Both the position numbers and the translations under genes were made by a program. This document shows positions 1 to 6,093 of a stretch of 9,557 bases of DNA, one piece after another. Within the stretch, counting starts at the first letter, position 1, and each line of letters begins with the position of its first letter. The notes under the pieces were generated by a model. That model did no database searches. It saw only the letters and a program-made list of their open reading frames with translations, and was not told where the DNA came from. The stretch comes from Desulfobulbaceae bacterium UBA2273 (lineage in GTDB: Bacteria; Desulfobacterota; Desulfobulbia; Desulfobulbales; Desulfurivibrionaceae): the NCBI GenBank assembly GCA_002347095.1, contig DDWZ01000008.1:1-9557 (forward strand). Direction: 5' to 3'.

Positions 1-102
1 TTTAAAAATATTGGAATACAGGATGACGAGTGAGGCTGTCAGCAGCAGGGTGATGGCAGTGCAATAGACAATAAGGTGGGTGCGCAAGCGGAAGGAAGTC
101 AT
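1..102 (-). CDS. N-terminal fragment of a membrane protein, possibly a sensor kinase
   Basis: Only the first 34 codons are inside the window; the gene continues past position 1. The start is chosen because ATG (102-100) overlaps the TGA stop (104-102) of the upstream binding-protein gene as TGATG, a classic translational-coupling arrangement. The peptide begins MTSFRLRTHLIVYCTAITLL: a short basic N-terminus (R5, R7) followed by one hydrophobic stretch from about residue 10 to 29, then YSNIFK. That shape fits an N-terminal transmembrane anchor followed by an extracytoplasmic sensor domain. Histidine kinases, diguanylate cyclases and chemoreceptors often begin this way, and PhnD-type binding proteins are known next to such sensors. 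The function is inferred from context alone; no catalytic domain is visible. A transporter permease cannot be excluded. Confidence 0.55.
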   Translation of the reverse strand, partial: MTSFRLRTHLIVYCTAITLLLTASLVILYSNIFK

Positions 103-968
103 CAATGATGCGTGTAGAATTCGTGGTTTTTGATGACGTCGTAGAACGGGTCGTAATCATCCTTGGTTGCGGCGACGATCTGCTTGACCTGCAGGCTCTT
201 CAGAATTGCCAGGTCCTCCGGCTTGTCCGGCGAAAGAGAGGTCAGGACCTCACGGATGGCGGTGGCGGTCCGCTGGTCCATGCCGCTCTTGACCACAAAG
301 GGAAACTGGGGGACCGCAACGGACCGGGACACGATCCTGAACTGATCCTTGATCGGAGCGAAATCCTTCATCTCCAGGGTGTCGAGCCGGATAACCCCGC
401 CATCGTATTTCTTGTTGAGCACCCCGTAGATGATGGTGTCGAGCTTACCGACAAACTGGATATCCAGATCCTTTTTCGAGTCGATCCTTTTTTCGTCAAG
501 CTGGGCCTTGAAAAACATGTAGCCGGCATAGGAATGTTCGCCAATGGCGGCGATCTTCTTCCCCTTGCACTGCTCGATGGTTTTGATCTTGCTGTCCTGC
601 CGGACGATTACCCCGCCCCAGAAGGAGGGAACTCCTTTGGCGATCGCGGTGTATCCGGCCGGCAGCATCTTGTAGTAGACGGCAATGGAGGGCAGGGCCA
701 GATCGTATTCCCCTGCCAGGCTTTTTTTCAAAAACGCCTCTGAATCCGTGGCGGAGACGAGCACCACTTTTTTCCCGAGCCGTTTTTCAATCCTGGCGGC
801 AAGGGGGCTGAAAACCTCGATCACGCTCTTGGGTGATTTGTAGGGAAACACGGCAAAACGGATGGGTTCGCTTGTTTCCTGGGCCAGGCAAGAGAGGGGC
901 AAGGCCATGCCCCATGCCGCCACACAAAGAAAAACCCAGAATGCAGGTCTGATCGATATTCTGCGCAT
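102..968 (-). CDS. PhnD-type periplasmic solute-binding protein
   Basis: A 288-residue exported protein resembling the phosphate/phosphite/phosphonate-binding (PhnD, type 2 periplasmic-binding) family. Residues 1-30 form a signal peptide: MRR, then a hydrophobic core ending near SCLAQ. Family-like segments follow: the opening strand IRFAVFPYKSP (36-46), FSPLAARIEKRLGKKV (53-68), YDLALPSIAVYY (88-99), a hinge region with KGKKIAAIGEHSYAGY (135-150) and YDGGVIRLDTLE (188-199). The start at 968 is preferred over an in-frame ATG at 1079 because it directly precedes the signal peptide and has an AGGGAG ribosome site just upstream; the longer form would bury the signal peptide. There is no permease or ATPase gene on the visible side; instead a membrane protein is translationally coupled downstream, suggesting that ligand binding feeds a sensor. 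The ligand is unknown. The family assignment is good, the sensory role inferred. Confidence 0.8.
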   Translation of the reverse strand: MRRISIRPAFWVFLCVAAWGMALPLSCLAQETSEPIRFAVFPYKSPKSVIEVFSPLAARIEKRLGKKVVLVSATDSEAFLKKSLAGEYDLALPSIAVYYKMLPAGYTAIAKGVPSFWGGVIVRQDSKIKTIEQCKGKKIAAIGEHSYAGYMFFKAQLDEKRIDSKKDLDIQFVGKLDTIIYGVLNKKYDGGVIRLDTLEMKDFAPIKDQFRIVSRSVAVPQFPFVVKSGMDQRTATAIREVLTSLSPDKPEDLAILKSLQVKQIVAATKDDYDPFYDVIKNHEFYTHH

Positions 969-1021
969 GCTGTTTCTCCCTGAGGTGGTTGTTTCGCTCC
1001 GCTGTACTCGGCCGCTGGATA

Positions 1022-1051
1022 ATGATAGACGGTTCCATGCGCTGCTGTCAA
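1022..1051 (-). promoter_or_regulatory. Candidate sigma70 promoter for the binding-protein gene
   Basis: On the minus strand a perfect TTGACA (1051-1046) is followed after 18 bases by TATCAT (1027-1022). The predicted transcript would have a leader of roughly 45 bases before the ATG at 968. Position and orientation fit; there is no experimental support. Confidence 0.5.
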
Positions 1052-1137
1052 TTGACGGTTTGCGGTTTTTTGCAGGCAAGAAAGAGGCCGGAGAGAAATC
1101 AGCCCAGTTCCGACCTTGCCATCTTGCCCTGCTTGTA

Positions 1138-1166
1138 TTGACAAAAAAACGGAGCTGGACTATTTT
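1138..1166 (+). promoter_or_regulatory. Candidate sigma70 promoter for gmhA
   Basis: A perfect TTGACA (1138-1143) is followed after exactly 17 bases by TATTTT (1161-1166), close to the sigma70 consensus. Transcription would begin near 1173, giving a leader of about 70 bases before the gmhA start. It points away from the divergent promoter at 1022-1051; the two -35 boxes lie about 90 bases apart, so one regulator could act on both. Confidence 0.55.
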
Positions 1167-1241
1167 GCCACAATTTAGGAGCCGTCACCAAGGAATCATC
1201 GGTGTTCCCCTGCTGTTTTTGACTCTTGCCAAAGGATCCCC

Positions 1242-1826
1242 ATGGACCAGCTTATCGAAGAAAGCCTGAAGCATTCCATTGCCGCCAAGCAAGCGCTGGT
1301 GGCCACCCAGATGGGCGGTATCAAGCAGTTGGCCCAGTGGATGATCGACACCATCAAGCGCGGCAACAAGCTGATGATCTTCGGCAACGGGGGCAGCGCC
1401 GCCGATGCCCAGCACATGGCGGCCGAATTCGTCAACCGTTTCATGATCGATCGCCCTCCCCTGGCCGCCATCGCCCTGACCACGGACAGCTCCATCCTTA
1501 CCAGCATCGGCAACGATTTTTCCTTCGATGAAATCTTCAGCAAGCAGATCCTGGCCCTGGGCAAGGAAGGCGACCTGGCCCTGGGCATTTCAACGAGCGG
1601 CAATTCGCCCAATGTCATCAAGGCGGTGGAAGCGGCCAAAACCCTGGGCATGCAAACTGCGGTGCTCACCGGCAAGGACGGCGGCAGGCTGATCAGCCTG
1701 GCCGATCTGACCATCAACGTGCCCTCGCCCGTAACCCCGGCCATCCAGGAGGCGCATCTCTGGGTGGAGCATCTGCTCTGTCAGATCGTGGACGAGGCGT
1801 TGTACGGACGCGGCGTTTCCGCGTAA
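1242..1826 (+). CDS. gmhA: Phosphoheptose isomerase GmhA
   Basis: A 194-residue cytoplasmic SIS-domain isomerase that converts sedoheptulose 7-phosphate to D-glycero-D-manno-heptose 7-phosphate, the first step to the ADP-heptose of the lipopolysaccharide inner core. Visible signatures are the phosphate-binding GNGGSAADAQH (48-58), E62 in HMAAEF, TTDSS (80-84), the second SIS loop GISTSGNSPN (115-124) and IQEAHLWVEH (168-177). By spacing, E62 and H177 match the catalytic Glu65/His180 of the E. coli enzyme, and H58 matches His61. The length is normal for GmhA (about 192). DiaA is the nearest alternative SIS protein, but the conserved Glu and His pair favours GmhA. The ATG follows an AAAGGA ribosome site. 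The 16-base gap to the next gene suggests co-transcription. No hldE or other heptose gene is in the window. Confidence 0.93.
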   Translation: MDQLIEESLKHSIAAKQALVATQMGGIKQLAQWMIDTIKRGNKLMIFGNGGSAADAQHMAAEFVNRFMIDRPPLAAIALTTDSSILTSIGNDFSFDEIFSKQILALGKEGDLALGISTSGNSPNVIKAVEAAKTLGMQTAVLTGKDGGRLISLADLTINVPSPVTPAIQEAHLWVEHLLCQIVDEALYGRGVSA

Positions 1827-1842
1827 CTCCCTGGATAATCCC

Positions 1843-2811
1843 ATGAAAACATACCAGCCCCTGGACTTTTCCGGCCTCAACACCTATTCGATCCACGGCC
1901 GCTACAGCAAGGTCACGGTGGAGAATTTCGCCAAGCCGCTTGCCCCCGGCTCCACGCTCAAGGAATTCATCGCCTCCCTGCCCGAGCAGTTGCTGGGGCT
2001 GGATTTTCCCGAGCTGGTCGGCCGGCTGGCCGCAAGCCACGACAATGGCCGCCCCATCGTGGTCGGCATGGGCGCCCATGTGATCAAGGTGGGGCTCAAC
2101 CCCATCCTCATCGATCTCATGGAGCGGGGCATCATCAGCGCCATTGCCTTAAACGGCGCGGGCATCGTCCATGACACCGAGATCGCCATGGTGGGCCGCA
2201 CCTCGGAAGAGGTGGGCGACGTGCTGGGCAGCGGCGCCTTTGGCGCGGCCAAGGAAACCGGTGAGGTGGTCAATGCTGGGATCAACCTTGGCGCGAAAAA
2301 TGGACAGGGCTTGGGCGAGGCACTGGGCGAGTATCTGCTGGCCCAAAATTTCCCGTACAACACCATGAGCCTGCTGGCCACGGCCAAACGGCTGGGGATT
2401 CCGCTCACCGTGCATGTGGCCATGGGCACGGACATCGTCCATATCCACCCCACGGCCAACGGCGCGGCCATCGGCCAAACCAGCCATCAGGATTTCCGGC
2501 TCTTCTGCGGCCTGGTGGCCGAGCTGGAAGGCGGGGCCTACCTCAATTTCGGCTCAGCCGTGCTCCTGCCCGAGGTATTTTTAAAGGCCCTCACCGTGGC
2601 CCGCAACCTGGGCCATGTGGTGAACAACTTCACCACGGCCAACTTCGATTTTATCCGCCATTACCGCACCATGACCAACGTAGTGAACCGGCCGACCATG
2701 GGCGGCGGCAAGGGGTACAACATCATCGGCCACCACGAGCTTTTGATCCCGCTGCTGGCCGCCACCCTGCTCGACCGGCTCCATGAGAAAGATGGGTTTG
2801 CAGCAATTTAG
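1843..2811 (+). CDS. Deoxyhypusine-synthase-like protein of unknown substrate
   Basis: A 322-residue cytoplasmic protein with no signal peptide or membrane segment. I read it as a divergent deoxyhypusine synthase (DHS) fold, which binds NAD. Residues 75-111 (GMGAHVIKVGLNPILI, then ALNGAGIVHD) parallel the DHS pattern GA-x-VPAGL followed by TTGANLTHD. The C-terminal part RPTMGGGKGYN (283-293) followed by HHELLIPLLAATL (297-309) parallels the DHS stretch RPDEAVSWGK followed by ASLVFPLL. This places K290 at the position of the DHS lysine that forms the enzyme-substrate imine (Lys329 in the human enzyme). These comparisons are from memory, not a computed alignment. Bacteria generally lack eIF5A, so the substrate must differ; known bacterial relatives act on polyamines. 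The ribosome site is weak (GGA at 1833-1835), consistent with coupling to gmhA 16 bases upstream. Its role beside gmhA is unknown. Confidence 0.6.
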   Translation: MKTYQPLDFSGLNTYSIHGRYSKVTVENFAKPLAPGSTLKEFIASLPEQLLGLDFPELVGRLAASHDNGRPIVVGMGAHVIKVGLNPILIDLMERGIISAIALNGAGIVHDTEIAMVGRTSEEVGDVLGSGAFGAAKETGEVVNAGINLGAKNGQGLGEALGEYLLAQNFPYNTMSLLATAKRLGIPLTVHVAMGTDIVHIHPTANGAAIGQTSHQDFRLFCGLVAELEGGAYLNFGSAVLLPEVFLKALTVARNLGHVVNNFTTANFDFIRHYRTMTNVVNRPTMGGGKGYNIIGHHELLIPLLAATLLDRLHEKDGFAAI

Positions 2812-2827
2812 ACTTCGCTTCAAACAG

Positions 2828-2902
2828 GTGCTTCGACAGGCTCAGCACGAACGGAATATTAATGCGTTAAGACATCCGTTCGCCCTGAGCCTGTCGAAGG
2901 GC
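2828..2902. repeat. Palindromic intergenic element, short form (copy 1)
   Basis: Two 28-base arms in inverted orientation, 2828-2855 and 2875-2902, match at 24 of 28 positions around a 19-base AT-rich centre that begins ATATTAAT. All four arm differences are paired: the left arm carries GTGC...GCAC and the right arm, read on its own strand, GCCC...GGGC, so each arm can also fold alone. The element lies 16 bases after the stop of the DHS-like gene and may end its transcript. A longer relative lies at 4233-4359 in the opposite orientation. It resembles REP/BIME or MITE-like dispersed repeats; similar CTTCGACAGGCTCAG-containing repeats are, from memory, common in proteobacterial intergenic DNA. 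Confidence 0.8.
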
Positions 2903-2913
2903 CGTTGTTTTGA

Positions 2914-2973
2914 TTGCGCAAAAGGTACCTACCCACAAAAAAATAAGCCTGGCGGATGACTTATCTTGCGCAA
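2914..2973. promoter_or_regulatory. Pair of TTGCGCAA palindromes upstream of the FmdB gene
   Basis: The perfect 8-base palindrome TTGCGCAA occurs at 2914-2921 and again at 2966-2973, 52 bases apart start to start, about five helical turns, in the AT-richer leader before the FmdB gene. This could be a paired operator. No regulator is identified, and such short palindromes can arise by chance. Confidence 0.25.
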
Positions 2974-3008
2974 TTTGCGGAAAAAAGCTAAAGAACGAGG
3001 TCATCTCC

Positions 3009-3224
3009 ATGCCATTGCATGATTATCTTTGCCGCGGTTGCGGGCATGTCTTCGAGGCTCTGGTCATGGGCACGGAGCAGCCGGTTTGTCCGCAATGCGG
3101 CGGAAAAGAGCTGACCAAGCAGATGTCCACCTTTGCCTGCCGCACCAACAGAGGCGACGCGGGCAGTTCGGGCACCGCCAAGTGTTCCGGCTGCTCGGGC
3201 GGAAACTGCGGCACCTGTCATTAA
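3009..3224 (+). CDS. FmdB-family zinc ribbon protein
   Basis: A 71-residue small cytoplasmic protein of the FmdB putative regulatory/zinc ribbon family. It opens [18 protein letters not shown], matching the usual MPIYEYRC-x-x-CG-x-x-FE start. The zinc site is C8-x-x-C11 with C27-x-x-C30 (CPQCGGKEL). The tail is rich in Gly, Ser and Cys, ending [13 protein letters not shown], as is common in Desulfobacterota members. The family is named from a gene of methylotrophs; a molecular function is not firmly established. The start at 3009 fits the family N-terminus and has GAGG eight bases upstream; an in-frame TTG at 2910 would add 33 residues. hemC begins 56 bases after the stop on the same strand, so the two are probably co-transcribed. 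The final CGTCH matches the haem c motif by pattern, but there is no signal peptide. Confidence 0.82.
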   Translation: MPLHDYLCRGCGHVFEALVMGTEQPVCPQCGGKELTKQMSTFACRTNRGDAGSSGTAKCSGCSGGNCGTCH

Positions 3225-3280
3225 TGATGCGGCAAGACAACAATGCCGTTATCCGGAGAGTCAATACAAAGGAACAGTTG

Positions 3281-4216
3281 ATGCAGAAACTAATCAGAAT
3301 CGGTACCCGGGCAAGCCTGTTGGCCCTGGCTCAATCCACCTGGATCAAGGGTTTGATCGAGGCCCAATACCCGGAAACCACGGTGGAGCTGGTGAAGATC
3401 ATCACCAAGGGCGACAAGATTCTTGACGTGCCGCTGGCCAAGGTGGGCGGCAAAGGGTTGTTCGTCAAGGAGATCGAAGAGGCGCTGCTCAATAACGAGG
3501 TGGACATCGCGGTCCACAGCATGAAGGACGTGCCCGCCGAACTGCCCGAGGGGCTGCACATCGGCATCATCACCAAGCGGGAAAACCCGCTGGACGCCTT
3601 TATCTCGAACATCTGCGCCACCTGCCGCGAACTGCCCCAGGGCGCCAAGGTGGGCACCAGCAGCCTGCGGCGCAAATCCCAACTGGCCAATATCCGGCCC
3701 GATCTGGTCATCGAGGATCTGCGGGGCAATCTGGACACCCGCCTGCGCAAACTCGACGAGGGGAAGTACGATGCCATCATCCTGGCTGCCGCCGGGTTGA
3801 ACCGCTTGTCGCTCAGCGACCGGGCCAAGTCCTTTTTTACGGAAGCAGAGATGCTGCCTGCCGTGGCCCAGGGTGCGGTGGGCATCGAGTTGCGGACCAG
3901 CGATGCGGCGCTGCTGGCCGGGTTACTGTTTATGGATCACCAGGAAACCTCCCTGGCGGTCCGGGCGGAACGCGGTTTCCTCCACCGCCTCCAGGGCGGC
4001 TGCCAGGTGCCCATTGCCGGTTTTGCCCGGCTGGCGGAGAATACGCTGCACATGACCGGCCTGGTCGCTTCCGTAACCGGAGATAAAATGGTCCGCCTTG
4101 CATTATCCGCCGACACCAGCGATCCTGAAGGGTTGGGGGTGCGGCTCGCCGAAAAACTGCTGGCCGAAGGCGGCAAGGATATCCTTTCCGAGGTGTACGG
4201 TCACGAAATGCACTGA
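3281..4216 (+). CDS. hemC: Porphobilinogen deaminase (hydroxymethylbilane synthase) HemC
   Basis: A 311-residue cytoplasmic enzyme joining four porphobilinogen units into hydroxymethylbilane, the substrate of HemD. Motifs in order: IGTRASLLALAQ (7-18), KGLFVKEIEEAL (58-69), HSMKDVP (79-85) with catalytic D83, GTSSLRRKSQL (125-135), DLRGNLDTRL (146-155), LPAVAQGAVGIE (192-203) and LQGGCQVP (237-244), where C241 carries the dipyrromethane cofactor (Cys242 in E. coli). The length is that of the family and no key residue is missing. The ATG at 3281 is preceded by AAAGGA seven bases upstream; the frame is open back to an ATG at 3029, but that stretch overlaps the FmdB gene and does not resemble HemC. 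The next enzyme of the pathway is encoded 210 bases downstream, beyond a palindromic element and a hairpin. Confidence 0.97.
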   Translation: MQKLIRIGTRASLLALAQSTWIKGLIEAQYPETTVELVKIITKGDKILDVPLAKVGGKGLFVKEIEEALLNNEVDIAVHSMKDVPAELPEGLHIGIITKRENPLDAFISNICATCRELPQGAKVGTSSLRRKSQLANIRPDLVIEDLRGNLDTRLRKLDEGKYDAIILAAAGLNRLSLSDRAKSFFTEAEMLPAVAQGAVGIELRTSDAALLAGLLFMDHQETSLAVRAERGFLHRLQGGCQVPIAGFARLAENTLHMTGLVASVTGDKMVRLALSADTSDPEGLGVRLAEKLLAEGGKDILSEVYGHEMH

Positions 4217-4232
4217 TAGCCTCGTAAAAGCT

Positions 4233-4359
4233 GCCCTTCGACAGGGCTCTCCTGAGCTTGACGAAGGGCTCAGGGCGAACGGACATTGTCTTAGATATAT
4301 ATTAATATTCCGTTCGTGCTGAGCCCTTCGCCAAGCTCAGGAGAGCTCCGTCGAAGCAC
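4233..4359. repeat. Palindromic intergenic element, long form (copy 2)
   Basis: Two 51-base inverted arms, 4233-4283 and 4309-4359, match at 44 of 51 positions around a 25-base AT-rich centre. Compared with copy 1 at 2828-2902, each arm has the same ends (GTGCTTCGAC...CTCAGCACGAACGGA, or the GCCC/GGGC version), but three central bases are replaced by 26. That insert adds a nested CTTCG...CGAAG hairpin. The order of the two arm types is reversed, and the reverse complement of the centre (ATATTAAT...TAAGACA) resembles the copy 1 centre, so the elements are homologous and inverted. It begins 16 bases after the hemC stop. Confidence 0.82.
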
Positions 4360-4386
4360 TCCTGTTTAAAATAAATTTCGAGTTTG

Positions 4387-4409
4387 CCGGCCGCTGGCGC
4401 CGGTTTTTT
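4387..4409 (+). terminator. Terminator-like hairpin just before cobA-hemD
   Basis: CCGGC (4387-4391) pairs with GCCGG (4399-4403) around a 7-base loop, followed at once by six T (4404-4409), the form of an intrinsic terminator. It lies only 17 bases before the cobA-hemD ATG and partly abuts its ribosome-binding region. It could end the hemC transcript, with cobA-hemD then needing its own promoter upstream, or act as a leader attenuator. The stem is short. Confidence 0.5.
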
Positions 4410-4426
4410 GTTAACGAGAAAAAATC

Positions 4427-5974
4427 ATGACAGCACACAGCAACAACACACCAACACGTTCCAAAGGCAAGGTATACCTCATCGGCGCAGGCCCCGGCGA
4501 CCCCACCCTGATTACGGTGAAGGGACTGGAGCTTCTCAAACGAGCCGAGGTTCTGGTGTACGATTACCTTGCCACCCCCAAGCTGCTCAAGTTTGTGCCC
4601 AAGGACGCCGAGCTGATCTACGCCGGCAAGAAAGGGGGGGAATGCCACGCCCATACCCAGGAAGAGATCAACCAGATGCTGGTGGATCATGCCGCCGCCG
4701 GAAAAATCGTGGTGCGGCTCAAGGGCGGCGACCCCTTTATCTTTGGCCGGGGCGGCGAAGAGATCGAGGAACTGGCCAAACACGGCATTGCCTTTGAGGT
4801 GGTGCCCGGCGTCACCTCGGCAACCGCCGCGGCCACCTATGCGGGCGTGCCCATCACCCACCGGGAATACACCGCTTCGGTGGCCTTTATCACCGGCCAC
4901 GAAGATCCCACCAAGGAGACCTCCAATATCGCCTGGGACAAGATTTCCACCGGCATTGGCACCCTGGTTTTCTACATGGGGATCAAGAACCTCCCCTTTA
5001 TCACCGAGAATCTAATCAAGCACGGCCGCTCCCCGGAAACCCCGGTGGTCGTAGTGCGCTGGGCCTCCACCCCGATTCAGCAATCGGTGGTGGGGACGCT
5101 TGCCACCATCGCCGAAGTGGTCAAGAAGGAAAAAATCAAGCCCCCTGCCCTCATCGTGGTGGGCGAGGTGGTCAAGCTGCGCGACACCATCAACTGGTTC
5201 GAGAAAAGGCCGCTGTTCGGCAAGCGCATCCTGGTGACCCGGACCCGCGAACAGGCCAGCGAGCTGGTCCGGCTTTTGGAGGATCAGGGCGCGGATTGCG
5301 TGGAAGGGGCCACCATCGCCTTGGCGCCGCCGGACAGTTGGGATGATCTCGATGCGGAGTTGAACCGGCTGGGCGACTACCAGTGGCTGGTGTTTACCAG
5401 CATCAACGCCATCCGTTTCTTTTTCACCCGGCTTTTTGAACGGGGCTTGGACTGCCGCGCCCTGGCCGGGCCCAAGATCGCCGTGGTCGGCACAGCCACC
5501 GCGGAAATCCTGAAGGAATACGGCCTTGCCGCCGATCTGGTGCCCGAGGAATTCACCGGCGAGGGGTTGGCTGCCAGCATGGTGGCGCAGGGGGTGAAGG
5601 GCTGCAAGGTTCTGCTGCCCCGCGCCAAGAAGGCTCGGGAGGTACTACCGGAGATCCTGCAGGAGAACGGGGCCGAGGTTGCCATTGTGCCGGTGTATCA
5701 GAATGTCCGGCCCAAGGATTACGATCTGGTGCGCCATGAACTGGCCGAAGGCGGGATCGACATGGTCACCTTTACCAGCTCCTCCACGGTGACCAACTTT
5801 TTGGAAATGCTGGGCCCGGAGCGTGATACGCTGCTGGCCGGGGTCAAGGTGGCGACCATCGGGCCGATCACCGCCAGAACCGCGGAAAAAGCCGGGCTGG
5901 CCATCGATGTGCAGCCAAAGACCTACACCATCCCGGCCCTGGTGGAAAGCATCCTTGATTTTTACGGAAAATAA
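4427..5974 (+). CDS. cobA-hemD: Fused uroporphyrinogen-III C-methyltransferase / uroporphyrinogen-III synthase
   Basis: A 515-residue bifunctional cytoplasmic enzyme. Residues about 14-255 are the SAM-dependent methyltransferase (CobA/SUMT), which methylates uroporphyrinogen III at C2 and C7 to give precorrin-2: IGAGPGDPTLIT (19-30), VYDYL (44-48), VVRLKGGDPFIFGRGGEE (95-112), VVPGVTSATAAA (125-136), YMGIKNLP (183-190) and PPALIVVGEVV (239-249). After the linker NWFEKRPLFGKR (256-267), residues about 268-515 are uroporphyrinogen-III synthase (HemD): ILVTRTREQASEL (268-280), LVFTSINAIRFFF (321-333), KIAVVGTATAE (350-360), VLLPRAKKAREVLPE (395-409), VTFTSSSTVTNF (447-458) and VATIGPITAR (475-484). 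Such fusions are common in Desulfobacterota and Firmicutes. Together with hemC, upstream on the same strand, it takes porphobilinogen to precorrin-2 for siroheme, Ahb-route haem and cobalamin. The ribosome site is weak (GAG at 4416-4418). Both domains look intact. Confidence 0.95.
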   Translation: MTAHSNNTPTRSKGKVYLIGAGPGDPTLITVKGLELLKRAEVLVYDYLATPKLLKFVPKDAELIYAGKKGGECHAHTQEEINQMLVDHAAAGKIVVRLKGGDPFIFGRGGEEIEELAKHGIAFEVVPGVTSATAAATYAGVPITHREYTASVAFITGHEDPTKETSNIAWDKISTGIGTLVFYMGIKNLPFITENLIKHGRSPETPVVVVRWASTPIQQSVVGTLATIAEVVKKEKIKPPALIVVGEVVKLRDTINWFEKRPLFGKRILVTRTREQASELVRLLEDQGADCVEGATIALAPPDSWDDLDAELNRLGDYQWLVFTSINAIRFFFTRLFERGLDCRALAGPKIAVVGTATAEILKEYGLAADLVPEEFTGEGLAASMVAQGVKGCKVLLPRAKKAREVLPEILQENGAEVAIVPVYQNVRPKDYDLVRHELAEGGIDMVTFTSSSTVTNFLEMLGPERDTLLAGVKVATIGPITARTAEKAGLAIDVQPKTYTIPALVESILDFYGK

Positions 5975-6006
5975 TGGGGCTTTTTTTTGCAAAAGTTCAA
6001 TAAATT

Positions 6007-6059
6007 CCCTCTCCCCTCGGAGTCTGCGCTTACCTGCGGGAGAGGGTTAGGGAGAGGGG
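6007..6059. repeat. CCCTCTCCC/GGGAGAGGG palindromic repeat
   Basis: CCCTCTCCC (6007-6015) is complementary to GGGAGAGGG at 6038-6046 and again at 6050-6058, so two alternative hairpins are possible. It lies in the 175-base gap where the cobA-hemD and rubrerythrin genes converge. This type of repeat is, from memory, frequent between genes in many bacteria. It may act as a transcript end or stabiliser; no T-run follows either hairpin. Confidence 0.65.
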
Positions 6060-6093
6060 AGAATAACTATTAAATCGGCAGGTTGCAACTTCA

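Noticed and set aside
105..743. 212-residue plus-strand open frame opposite the binding-protein gene
   Set aside because: It is antisense to a protein with a clear signal peptide and family segments; no recognisable domain.
969..1079. Longer start of the binding protein at 1079
   Set aside because: It would place the signal peptide 37 residues inside the protein and its start codon upstream of the candidate promoter.
2966..2994. TTGCGC-17-TAAAGA as a promoter for fmdB
   Set aside because: Both boxes are poor, and transcription would begin at or past the ribosome site.
3009..3224. CGTCH at the FmdB C-terminus as a haem c site
   Set aside because: The protein has no signal peptide for export, which c-type haem attachment requires; Cys-rich tails are common in this family.
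3029..3280. Upstream in-frame extension of hemC
   Set aside because: It overlaps the FmdB gene out of frame and reads as Arg-rich non-family sequence; the ATG at 3281 has a good ribosome site and the HemC N-terminus.
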